NCBI GenBank assembly: GCA_024694565.1
Contig: JAILJR010000216.1
Coordinates: forward strand, 1 to 33,758
Length of the DNA: 33,758 nt
Direction: 5' to 3'
Source of the DNA: Butyrivibrio sp.
GTDB lineage: Bacteria > Bacillota > Clostridia > Lachnospirales > Lachnospiraceae
Made by a program: the position numbers and the translations under genes. Within the stretch, counting starts at the first letter, position 1. Each line of letters opens with the position of its first letter. Below the pieces are notes generated by a model. It ran no database searches. It saw nothing but the letters and a program-made list of their open reading frames with translations, and was not told the origin of the DNA. This document shows positions 25,077 through 32,899 of this stretch, in pieces.

Positions 25077-25952
25077 TCAGGCCTCAAGCTCTTTTCCTGT
25101 GAGGAGCCTGTAGGCTTCAAGATATTTGTCTATAGTCCTGTCAATTACATCCTGCGGGAGATTGTAGTCGCACTCAGGATTTGCCTTCAGATAATCCCTG
25201 ACAAACTGCTTGTCAAAGGAGGGCTGACCATGTCCCGGCTCATACCCCTCTACAGGCCAGAATCTTGATGAATCGGGAGTGAGCATCTCATCTCCGATTA
25301 CAACACGGCCATTTTCATCAATTCCAAACTCAAACTTTGTATCAGCGATTATAATGCCCTTTGTCAGTGCGTAATCAGCACACTTTTTGTAAAGAGCTAT
25401 GGTGAGATCCCTTATTTGCTCAGCATATTCTCTTCCGTGGCCCGGGAACTCTTTTTCAAGAACCTCTACGCTCCTGTCAAAGTCAATGTTCTCATCATGG
25501 TCACCTATCTCAGCCTTGGTACTTGGTGTGTAGATGGGTTCAGGTAATTTGTCGCACTCCTTAAGTCCCTCGGGAAGCTTTATTCCGCATACAGTTCCGT
25601 TCTCCAGATAGCTCTTCCAGCCACTTCCCGTTATGTATCCGCGAACTATGCACTCCACGGGGATCATGGTAAGCTTTTTGCAGAGCATACTGTTTCCTGT
25701 AAACTCCGGCTTTCTGAAAAACTCTGGCATATCAGCCGTATCAACACTTATCATGTGATTGCCTGTGATGTCTTTTGTGAAGTCAAACCAGAATCTGGAC
25801 ATCTGGGTAAGAACTGTCCCCTTCTTTGTTACCTTGTTCTTCAGGATAACGTCAAATGCTGATATCCTGTCTGTCGCTACCATGATAAGATTCTCACCTG
25901 TATCATAGATCTCACGAACCTTTCCTGACTTTACCGGGCTAAACTCTGTCAT
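25077..25952 (-). CDS. purC: SAICAR synthase (phosphoribosylaminoimidazole-succinocarboxamide synthase)
   Basis: It joins CAIR and aspartate with ATP to make SAICAR in purine synthesis. At 291 aa it belongs to the longer form (Ade1-like) rather than the ~235-aa form. Motifs are SGKVREIYD, VATDRISAFDV, PVECIVRGYITGSGW, LPEPIYTPSTKAEIGDHDEN, DTKFEFG and DEMLTPDSSRFWP. The ATG at 25952 has GAGGAGGAG about 5 nt upstream. It is not linked to other pur genes here and lies between two ABC-F genes. Confidence 0.97.
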   Translation of the reverse strand: MTEFSPVKSGKVREIYDTGENLIMVATDRISAFDVILKNKVTKKGTVLTQMSRFWFDFTKDITGNHMISVDTADMPEFFRKPEFTGNSMLCKKLTMIPVECIVRGYITGSGWKSYLENGTVCGIKLPEGLKECDKLPEPIYTPSTKAEIGDHDENIDFDRSVEVLEKEFPGHGREYAEQIRDLTIALYKKCADYALTKGIIIADTKFEFGIDENGRVVIGDEMLTPDSSRFWPVEGYEPGHGQPSFDKQFVRDYLKANPECDYNLPQDVIDRTIDKYLEAYRLLTGKELEA

Positions 25953-26127
25953 TGCTTCTCCTCCTCTGTAAACTAATATCCGACTTGATCCGTTCGCATG
26001 CGGATACTTTAGCGCAAAAAGTTTCTTTCCGACTGTATCCGCTCTTTATCGATAATTTTTTATACCTTTTCACCTTCTGAAGCTTTTCTTCTCATATACT
26101 GCCATTTGCGTAAACTCTTTTCTGTTA

Positions 26128-27765
26128 TCAGTCTTCCTCTTCGTCAAAAGCAGTATTGTAAACGGTACGCTTACGTGCCATTTCATCATTTTCAAGGTAC
26201 TCATCATATGTGGTTCTCTTATCCACAAGTGTTCCGTCGGGAAGGATCTCCATGATCCTGTTGGCAGTTGTCTGTACGACCTGGTGGTCACGGCAGGCAA
26301 AGAGCTCAACTCCCGGGAACTTGATCATTCCGTCATTGAGTGCTGAGATGGACTCCATATCAAGGTGGTTTGTAGGCCCGTCAAAGATGAGGCAGTTTGC
26401 CCCGCTTATCATCATCTTCGAAAGAAGGCATCTCAACTTCGCACCGCCGGACAGAACCTTACCCTTCTTGATACCGTCCTCACCGACAAAGAGCATTCTG
26501 CCAAGGAAGCCTCTTACATAGGTGGCGTCCTTGATCTCGGAATATCCTGTGAGCCACTCGGTTATGTTGTAGTCATTGTCAAATTCCCTGGTATTATCCT
26601 TGGGGAAATAAGCCTGTGAAGTAGTAACACCCCACTTATAGGTTCCCTCGTCTGGCTCAAGCTCTCCCATGAGTATCTGGAAAAGAGTGGTCTTAGCCAG
26701 CTCATTTCCACCCACAAAGGCAATCTTATCATCATGCTGGACCACAAAGGATATATTGTCCAGAACCTTCTCACCATTAATGGTCTTGGATATTCCTTCC
26801 ACAGTGAGAACCTCATTTCCGATCTCTCTGTTGGGTCTGAAATCAATGTATGGATATTTCCTGCTTGAAGGCTTGATGGTATCAAGCTCAATCTTTTCCA
26901 GTGCACGCTTTCTTGAAGTAGCCTGCTTGGACTTGGAGGCATTTGCAGAGAAACGGGCAATGAACTCCTTCAGTTCCTTGATCTGCTCCTCCTTCTTCTT
27001 GTTGGCTTCCTTCATCTGACGTATCATCAGCTGTGACGACTCATACCAGAAGTCGTAGTTACCTGCATAGAGCTGGATCTTTCCGTAGTCTATGTCAGCT
27101 ATATAGGTACATACCTTATTTAAGAAATAACGGTCATGGGAAACAACAATAACAGTATTGTCAAAGTTAATAAGAAACTCCTCAAGCCATGCAATCGCAT
27201 CCAGATCCAGATGGTTTGTCGGCTCGTCCAGAAGCAAAATGTCAGGGTTTCCAAAAAGAGCTCTTGCCAGAAGAACCTTGACCTTCTGTGCACCATCCAG
27301 CTCCTTCATCAGCTTCCTGTGATGCTCAGTCTCAATTCCAAGACCGTTTAAGAGACTCTCTGCATCAGATTCAGCCTCCCATCCATTCATCTCTGCAAAT
27401 TCTGTCTCAAGCTCACTGACACGTATACCATCCTCGTCAGTGAAGTCCTCCTTTGCATAGATTGCGTCCTTTTCCTTCATCACCTCAAACAGACGGGCAT
27501 TTCCGGCGATGACCGTATCAAGAACGACATCCTCATCGTACTTGAAATGGTCCTGTTCAAGGAACGAAAGACGCTCTCCCGGAGTAATGGCTACATCACC
27601 GTTCGTAGTCTCAATCTGTCCTGACAGGATCTTCAAAAAAGTGGATTTTCCGGCACCATTGGCACCAATAATACCATAGCAGTTCCCCTCGGTGAACTTA
27701 ATGTTTACATCCTCAAAAAGGGCCTTCTTCCCCACCCTTAATGTTACGTTGTTGGCACTTATCAT
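26128..27765 (-). CDS. ABC-F family ATPase (YbiT/YkpA-like) with degenerate second site
   Basis: This 545-aa two-domain ABC-F protein has a short C-terminal acidic tail (DEEED). Domain 1 has a good Walker A (GANGAGKST, 34-42), Walker B (LLLDEPTNHLD) and His210, but its signature is LDGAQ (156-160) instead of LSGGQ. Domain 2 has GGNELAKTT (352-360), signature LSGGA (438-442) and a Walker B reading LIFDGPTNHLD, so the catalytic Glu is Gly463 (GGG codon). The H-switch position reads CRDHQ, with Arg492. Family assignment rests on length and the domain-2 Walker A style. It acts on the ribosome if like its relatives. The ATG at 27765 has AGGAAGGA upstream and a near-consensus promoter further up. 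It is a single gene. Confidence 0.9.
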   Translation of the reverse strand: MISANNVTLRVGKKALFEDVNIKFTEGNCYGIIGANGAGKSTFLKILSGQIETTNGDVAITPGERLSFLEQDHFKYDEDVVLDTVIAGNARLFEVMKEKDAIYAKEDFTDEDGIRVSELETEFAEMNGWEAESDAESLLNGLGIETEHHRKLMKELDGAQKVKVLLARALFGNPDILLLDEPTNHLDLDAIAWLEEFLINFDNTVIVVSHDRYFLNKVCTYIADIDYGKIQLYAGNYDFWYESSQLMIRQMKEANKKKEEQIKELKEFIARFSANASKSKQATSRKRALEKIELDTIKPSSRKYPYIDFRPNREIGNEVLTVEGISKTINGEKVLDNISFVVQHDDKIAFVGGNELAKTTLFQILMGELEPDEGTYKWGVTTSQAYFPKDNTREFDNDYNITEWLTGYSEIKDATYVRGFLGRMLFVGEDGIKKGKVLSGGAKLRCLLSKMMISGANCLIFDGPTNHLDMESISALNDGMIKFPGVELFACRDHQVVQTTANRIMEILPDGTLVDKRTTYDEYLENDEMARKRTVYNTAFDEEED

Positions 27766-27884
27766 TATTGTTCCTTCCTGTAATCCGCCAGACCATAACG
27801 CGCAGGCCTTACTGAATCCTCACAAACCCTAATTCTTTCCTGCTTACTGTCCGGCTATATAACTAATAATCACAATAGTTTTAT

Positions 27885-27913
27885 ATTATATAGTGTTATT
27901 AGAGCAAAGTCAA
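27885..27913 (-). promoter_or_regulatory. Sigma-A promoter of the YbiT/YkpA-like gene
   Basis: On the minus strand TTGACT (27913-27908) and TATAAT (27890-27885) are exactly 17 bp apart, 120 bp before the ATG. The leader between them shows no clear hairpin. Confidence 0.75.
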
Positions 27914-27974
27914 AGCTTCATTATTCAACTGTTTATAAGACTGCCGATACGCAGTTGTAACGTCCCCGCTCACC

Positions 27975-30305
27975 TTACCCCAAACTCATCAGTGTCTTTA
28001 CTATGAACGCCACACCCCAGGCGATGATGCACTGCCAGCAGACTACCCAGAGGGCCCATTTTGCGCCGAGTTCACGCTTTATGGAGGCCACAGCTGCTAC
28101 GCAGGGTGTGTAGAGGAGACTGAAGGTGAGCATGGTGGCGGCTGCTGCCGTTGTGAGTGCAGCTGATACATTCCCGTCAAAGAGGATATCCATGATGGAA
28201 ACAACGCTCTCTTTTGCTATGAAGCCGCTGATGAGCGAGGTACATATGCGCCAGTCGCCAAGGCCAAGCGGTGCAAACACAGGAACAATGCAGCCTGCTA
28301 TCGCTGCCATTATGCTACTGCTGCTGTCAGTAGTAAGATTAAAGTGCAGGTCAAAGTTACTTAGGAACCATACAGCTATCGTTGCGATAAAGATAATTGA
28401 GAAAGCCTTCTGTATGAAATCCTTGGACTTCTGCCACAGGAGCTGTAACACACTTTTAGGACTTGGAAGCCTGTAGTTTGGAAGCTCCATCACAAAGGGA
28501 ACGGGTTCTCCCTTGAACATGGTCTTCTTGGAAACCAGGGCCACGATTACTCCGACAAATATACCAAGGCAGTACATCCCGGTGATGATAAGGCCGCCCT
28601 GTCCCGGGAAAAAGGCGTTTACGAAATATGCGTAAATTGGGAGCTTTGCTGTGCAGCTCATAAAGGGAGTGAGGATTATCGTCATCTTTCTGTCCCTGTC
28701 GCTGGGAAGCGTCCTGGTTGACATAACCGCAGGAACCGTGCAGCCAAAGCCGATCAGGAGGGGAACAATACTCCTTCCAGAGAGGCCGATCTTCCTCAGT
28801 ATCTTGTCCATCACAAAGGCAACCCTTGCAATATAGCCGCTGTCCTCCATAAGAGACAGAAAGAAGAACAGGGTGACAATTATCGGAAGAAAGCTTAAGA
28901 CTCCTCCTATTCCCTCAAAGATTCCGTCTATAATAAGGTCTCTTAGCACCTCATTGATACCGTTTGAGACAAGTATGCCATCAAGCGCATCTGCCAGGTT
29001 CCCTATGGCTCCTTCAAGGATATCCTGAAGGAATGGTCCAATGAGGTTAAAGGTCAGAAAGAACACCGTAAACATGATGGCGATGAAAACAGGTATTGCA
29101 GTAAACTTTCCTGTAAGTATCCTGTCTATCCTGTTGCTCCTCTTTGTCTGGATACTCTCCTTGGGCTTTTTGACACATCTCCTGCTTACCTTCCTTATAT
29201 AGGCAAAACGCATGTCCGCTATGGCAGCGCTCCTGTCAAGGCCGCTCTCCTTCTCCATCTGCGAGACCATGTGCTCAATGGCATCCCTTTCATTTTCATC
29301 CAGCTCAAGCTGCTCAATGATGAGGCTGTCATTCTCGACAACCTTGCTTGCTGCAAAGCGTAAGGGGAGACCTGCCTTTTCGGCGTGGTCCTCTATCATG
29401 TGCATGACAGCATGGAGACACTGGTGTACTGCAGGGTTGTCCTCTTTGGAACAGAAGTCCTGCTTCAGAGGCTTCTCCTGATATCTGGCAATATGTATTG
29501 CATGTGAGATCAGCTCATCGACTCCCTGGTTCTTGGCAGCGGCAATGGGAACAACGGGTGTTCCGAGCATCTCCTCCATGGCATTGATATCCACCGCTCC
29601 GTCATTTCCGGTGAGCTCATCCATCATGTTCAGGGCAACCACCATGGGAATATCCATCTCAAGCAGCTGCATTGTAAGATAAAGATTTCTCTCAATATTT
29701 GTTGCATCTGCGATGTTGATTATCGCAGTCGGCTTCTCATTCAGGACATGATTTCTTGATACTATCTCCTCATTTGTGTATGGCGACATGGAGTAAATTC
29801 CGGGAAGATCGGTAACCATGGTGTTCCTGTGTCCGCGTATCTCTCCGTCCTTTCTGTCCACTGTCACGCCGGGGAAGTTTCCCACATGCTGCTTTGAGCC
29901 GGTCAGCTGATTAAAAAGAGTTGTCTTTCCGCTGTTCTGATTGCCCACCAGCGCAAAGGTCAAAAGAGTATCCTCCGGCAATGGATTTTCGTTGTCCTTG
30001 TCGTGGAATATTCCTGTCTCACCAAAGCCCGGATGCTTTGTCGTAAGCTTAAACTCCTTGTTCTCATTCCTTACAACATCCGGTATCCTGGTAACCTCGA
30101 TCTGCTCCGCCTCTGACAGACGAAGGGTCAGTCTGTAGCCATGGATTTCTATCTCCATCGGGTCTCCCAGAGGTGCCAGCTTTATAGCTCTGATCCTTGC
30201 TCCCGGTATAACTCCCATATCCAAAAAATGTTGGCGAAGAGCTCCTTCTCCGCCAACTGCTGTTATCCTCGCATATGAACCTATCTCAAGTTCTTTTAAA
30301 GTCAC
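27975..30305 (-). CDS. feoB: FeoA-FeoB fusion ferrous iron transporter
   Basis: This 776-aa protein takes up Fe(II) across the membrane. Residues 1-75 are a FeoA SH3-like domain (LKELEIGSYARI, FLDMGVIPGARI). Residues ~115-280 are the FeoB G domain: GNQNSGKTTLF (G1, 121-128), GNFPGVTVD (G2), DLPG (G3) and NMMD (G4). A helical linker follows, then a C-terminal membrane domain with two Gate repeats containing the GFGCTVPAVMSTR and SCTAKLPIYA cysteine motifs. Fusion of FeoA to FeoB is known in some anaerobes. The start is a GTG at 30305 with GAGGAG 9 nt upstream. It is a single gene; no Fur- or DtxR-type box was recognised in 30306-30451. Confidence 0.96.
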   Translation of the reverse strand: MTLKELEIGSYARITAVGGEGALRQHFLDMGVIPGARIRAIKLAPLGDPMEIEIHGYRLTLRLSEAEQIEVTRIPDVVRNENKEFKLTTKHPGFGETGIFHDKDNENPLPEDTLLTFALVGNQNSGKTTLFNQLTGSKQHVGNFPGVTVDRKDGEIRGHRNTMVTDLPGIYSMSPYTNEEIVSRNHVLNEKPTAIINIADATNIERNLYLTMQLLEMDIPMVVALNMMDELTGNDGAVDINAMEEMLGTPVVPIAAAKNQGVDELISHAIHIARYQEKPLKQDFCSKEDNPAVHQCLHAVMHMIEDHAEKAGLPLRFAASKVVENDSLIIEQLELDENERDAIEHMVSQMEKESGLDRSAAIADMRFAYIRKVSRRCVKKPKESIQTKRSNRIDRILTGKFTAIPVFIAIMFTVFFLTFNLIGPFLQDILEGAIGNLADALDGILVSNGINEVLRDLIIDGIFEGIGGVLSFLPIIVTLFFFLSLMEDSGYIARVAFVMDKILRKIGLSGRSIVPLLIGFGCTVPAVMSTRTLPSDRDRKMTIILTPFMSCTAKLPIYAYFVNAFFPGQGGLIITGMYCLGIFVGVIVALVSKKTMFKGEPVPFVMELPNYRLPSPKSVLQLLWQKSKDFIQKAFSIIFIATIAVWFLSNFDLHFNLTTDSSSSIMAAIAGCIVPVFAPLGLGDWRICTSLISGFIAKESVVSIMDILFDGNVSAALTTAAAATMLTFSLLYTPCVAAVASIKRELGAKWALWVVCWQCIIAWGVAFIVKTLMSLG

Positions 30306-30451
30306 GTCCGTTTGCTCCTCTTAAATGATATTTTGTAACTATTCAGAGCCAGGCAGAAACATTTAAAATGCAAATATCGAGGTACTAGAATAAATGCCTG
30401 CTGCCTCGTGATAAAAAGTCATAGAACTCTTACGAAATAAACCTCAGTTCC

Positions 30452-31051
30452 TTAAAGTGCTTTTTTGATTGCATCAAGAAGATCGTCAAACTCCTCAAAG
30501 GCCTTCAGATCAGGGTAGTCCTGTTTTATCTTCTCTGTTGTCCTGAAAAGAAATCCTGCCTTACCCGCCTGTATCATGGCAAGGTCATTGTAGCTGTCAC
30601 CGCTTGCTATCGTCTCATAGCCGATGGACTGAAGTGCCTTTACTGTGGTGAGCTTGGAGTTTTCAATTCTCATCTTAAAGCCGGTGATTTCCCCGGATTC
30701 TGCAACCTCAAGGCTGTTGCAGAATATGGTTGGCCACCCAAGCTTTTTCATGAGCGGCGTCGCAAACTGAGTAAAGGTATCGCTTAAGATTATCACCTGT
30801 GTCAGTGACCTGAGCTCATCCAGAAACTCCTTTGCTCCGGGAAGCGGATCGATCCTTGCAATTGTTTCCTGTATCTGCTTAAGTCCAAGACCATGCTCCC
30901 TAAGAATGTCAAGCCTGAAGTTCATGAGCTTGTTGTAATCGGGTTCATCCCTTGTTGTCCTCTTAAGCTCCGGAATCCCGCTTGCTTCGGAAAAAGCGAT
31001 CCATATCTCAGGTACCAGTACCCCCTCTAAATCCAGACATACAATATTCAT
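30452..31051 (-). CDS. thrH: ThrH-type phosphoserine phosphatase / homoserine phosphotransferase (HAD family)
   Basis: This 199-aa HAD enzyme matches ThrH, which dephosphorylates phosphoserine and can pass the phosphate to homoserine. It starts MNIVCLDLEGVLVPEIW, with the DxE form of HAD motif I that is typical of ThrH, and has ILSDTFTQF (motif II), KLTTVKAL (Lys) and SGDSYNDLAMI (motif IV). The start at 31051 follows GGAGGAG by 6 nt; an upstream in-frame extension overlaps the preceding gene and is not needed. It should supply serine or threonine precursors in the cytosol. It has its own likely promoter with an operator-like double dyad. Confidence 0.9.
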   Translation of the reverse strand: MNIVCLDLEGVLVPEIWIAFSEASGIPELKRTTRDEPDYNKLMNFRLDILREHGLGLKQIQETIARIDPLPGAKEFLDELRSLTQVIILSDTFTQFATPLMKKLGWPTIFCNSLEVAESGEITGFKMRIENSKLTTVKALQSIGYETIASGDSYNDLAMIQAGKAGFLFRTTEKIKQDYPDLKAFEEFDDLLDAIKKAL

Positions 31052-31076
31052 ATTTTCTCCTCCTCGTATTTGGTCC

Positions 31077-31141
31077 AACCGGACTGTCCAGTTAAACAGT
31101 TTAACACAATATTTATAACGCTCCCAGTATAAATTCTGCAA
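31077..31141 (-). promoter_or_regulatory. thrH promoter with double dyad at the start site
   Basis: On the minus strand TTGCAG (31141-31136) and TATAAA (31117-31112) are 18 bp apart, inside the end of the upstream gene. Directly downstream lie GTTAAAC-N-GTTTAAC (31091-31105) and, overlapping it by 3 bp, AACCGGAC-T-GTCCAGTT (31077-31093, one mismatch), both good inverted repeats. Position at +1 to +40 fits a repressor site. Confidence 0.5.
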
Positions 31142-31922
31142 GACCGTCGTGATCATTGTCCAGCTGCGTCACAACATCCGCCCTTGACTTGACAAAGTCT
31201 GTGGCGTTTGCCATGGCTATGCCACAGCCTGCTGCCTCTATCATGGATACATCGTTCTGCTCATCGCCCGCAGCATATGTATCCTTTAAATCAACTCCGA
31301 GAATATCCGCCAGCCTTTTCACAGCACTTCCCTTTCCCGCCTCTGAAGGGAATATCTCAAGATAATACGGGTTTGAGTAAAGAAGCGTGATCTTATCTCC
31401 CACCAACTCCTGAAGCGCCTCTCTGAATCTCTCCTGCTTTTCATGGTCGTGAAGTTCAATCGAGATCATTTTTGACGGCGGCTCTGTGACATATTTAAGC
31501 ACATCACCGGTCACAATGTACGGAGTCTTTATCACTCTTCTGTAGTATTTGATGCACTCGTTGTCATGCCTCGTAACTATGTGGTCAGCGTTGTAGGTGT
31601 GACAGTGAACATCCATGGAGTCTGCCAGATCCATTATCTTTGGCACAAGCTCAAGTGGGACTCCTGTTCTGTAGACATATTTATCCTCATCCACGCTGTA
31701 AATCTCAGTTCCGTTTGAACCACACAAAAAACTCCCCTTAAAGGAAAGCGAAAGTCCGTCATAGACCGCGCGTGCACTGTCCATCTGTCTTCCTGTATTG
31801 ATACAGAAATAATTTCCCGCATCCGTAAAGGTGCGCAGTGCCTCCATGGTTTTTGACGTTATTCTCTTTTCGCTGTTAAGGAGAGTCCCATCAAGATCAA
31901 AGAAAAAAATCTTCCTGCTCAT
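31113..31922 (-). CDS. Cof-type HAD-IIB sugar phosphatase
   Basis: This 269-aa cytosolic phosphatase of the Cof/YidA subgroup has motif I FFFDLDGTLLNS, motif II INTGRQ, motif III with the KGSAVKRL Lys, and motif IV AAGDEQNDVSMIEAAGCGIA. The C2B cap lies between (GSFLCGSNGTEIY onward). The substrate is a phosphosugar or nucleotide; it cannot be told from sequence. The start at 31922 is 1 bp after the stop of the small acidic protein gene (TGACATG), implying translational coupling. Upstream in-frame codons to 32009 would run back into that gene. Confidence 0.9.
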   Translation of the reverse strand: MSRKIFFFDLDGTLLNSEKRITSKTMEALRTFTDAGNYFCINTGRQMDSARAVYDGLSLSFKGSFLCGSNGTEIYSVDEDKYVYRTGVPLELVPKIMDLADSMDVHCHTYNADHIVTRHDNECIKYYRRVIKTPYIVTGDVLKYVTEPPSKMISIELHDHEKQERFREALQELVGDKITLLYSNPYYLEIFPSEAGKGSAVKRLADILGVDLKDTYAAGDEQNDVSMIEAAGCGIAMANATDFVKSRADVVTQLDNDHDGLAEFILGAL

Positions 31923-31923
31923 G

Positions 31924-32178
31924 TCATGCCTCGACAATGAGGTATCTTCCGTCACCGATGTCAAAGACCTCATCGGCGTCAAGCACATTTCCGCCCTCGG
32001 TATCAACACCTGCTTCCTCGAAGTATTCCTCCACTTCTTCTACGCCGTCAACTACTACAGCCATGCAATCCTCGAGAAAGGCTTCAGCCTCCTCCTCATT
32101 TTCTGCCACGTCCTCAGGAAACAGCTGCCCCTGATTCTCCAAAAAACACTTTAGAACTGCTTCATCATACTCGTGCAT
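31924..32178 (-). CDS. Small acidic uncharacterised protein, 84 aa
   Basis: This very acidic protein starts MHEYDEAVLKCFLENQGQLF and ends GDGRYLIVEA. From memory, similar short proteins are found in other Lachnospiraceae, sometimes with unsupported glyoxalase labels; I assign no function. It has a GGAGG ribosome site about 7 nt before the ATG at 32178. It lies 18 bp after maf and 1 bp before the HAD phosphatase gene, so it belongs to the ppk-maf-HAD unit. No membrane segment or metal motif is seen. Confidence 0.8.
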   Translation of the reverse strand: MHEYDEAVLKCFLENQGQLFPEDVAENEEEAEAFLEDCMAVVVDGVEEVEEYFEEAGVDTEGGNVLDADEVFDIGDGRYLIVEA

Positions 32179-32196
32179 AAAAAACCTCCGTAAAGC

Positions 32197-32781
32197 TCAT
32201 ATCAGAGCATTATTTTTTAATTCCTTATAAAGCCTCGCCACGGGAAGCCCTACCACATTGTAGTAATCACCATCGATTTTCTCGATGAACTTTGCAAAGA
32301 CCCCCTGTATACCGTAGGCTCCGGCCTTGTCGTCTGATTCACCGGTATTGACATATTCGCAGATCTCCTCATCGGTCATCACAGAAACCTTAACATCTGT
32401 ACATTCGCTGAAGGTAAAGCTCTTAGCAGAGCCCTCTTCCATGTAAAAGACCGTGATTCCTGTGTACACGCTGTGGACTTTCCCCTGAAAGCTCTTAATC
32501 ATTTCAAAGGCATCTTTTCTGTCCTTTGGCTTTCCGAGCACTTTATGGTTATATGATACAATGGTGTCTGCTCCTATTACAACAAGTCTGTCCGAACTAT
32601 CCATTAAAATTCTGTTAAATATTTCAGAAGCTTTTTGAAAAGAGAGGTCCGTTACGATCTCTGAAGGGACCTGTTTACCTGATTCCTCCTCAGAAACAGC
32701 GGGGATTATCTCAAACTCTCCGATCACCTTGGACAAAAGCTCCTTCCTCCTTGGTGATCCCGATGCTAGTACATATCTCAT
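32197..32781 (-). CDS. maf: Maf-like nucleotide pyrophosphatase
   Basis: This ~194-aa Maf/Ham1-fold enzyme hydrolyses non-canonical or excess nucleoside triphosphates, usually dTTP/UTP, and is linked to septum formation control. Motifs are LASGSPRRKELL, the catalytic-Asp region VIGADTIVS, GKPKDRKDAFEMI, VHSVYTGI and DKAGAYGIQG. The start at 32781 is set by AGGTGG 4-6 nt upstream; an ATG at 32796 lacks a ribosome site. It follows ppk1 after a 118-bp gap that holds a long hairpin. Confidence 0.95.
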   Translation of the reverse strand: MRYVLASGSPRRKELLSKVIGEFEIIPAVSEEESGKQVPSEIVTDLSFQKASEIFNRILMDSSDRLVVIGADTIVSYNHKVLGKPKDRKDAFEMIKSFQGKVHSVYTGITVFYMEEGSAKSFTFSECTDVKVSVMTDEEICEYVNTGESDDKAGAYGIQGVFAKFIEKIDGDYYNVVGLPVARLYKELKNNALI

Positions 32782-32797
32782 TTTTCCACCTGACATA

Positions 32798-32890
32798 TGA
32801 TGCAGCAGTCAAAAGCCGATCTTACGGTGCTTTTCTTTTGAAGAAAGCAGAAGGTTTCCAAGCCATACTATCCTTTTGCCTGCTGCATCA
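32798..32890 (-). repeat. Long imperfect hairpin in the ppk1-maf gap
   Basis: TGATGCAGCAG (32798-32808) and CTGCTGCATCA (32880-32890) are a perfect 11-bp inverted repeat. It continues past one mismatch as CAAAAG (32810-32815) and CTTTTG (32873-32878). An inner hairpin, GCTTTTCTT and AAGAAAGC (32829-32848), sits inside. The total is a ~93-nt fold ending just before the maf ribosome site. There is no T-tract. It could be an RNA processing site, regulatory leader or small mobile inverted repeat. Confidence 0.6.
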
Positions 32891-32899
32891 GCATATTTT

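Noticed and set aside
25985..26004. ATCCG...CGGAT small inverted repeat upstream of purC
   Set aside because: The stem is only about 5 bp with no T-tract, too weak to call a terminator or operator.
31937..32134. Plus-strand frame rich in Ser/Thr
   Set aside because: It is the mirror of the acidic Glu/Asp-rich small protein on the minus strand.
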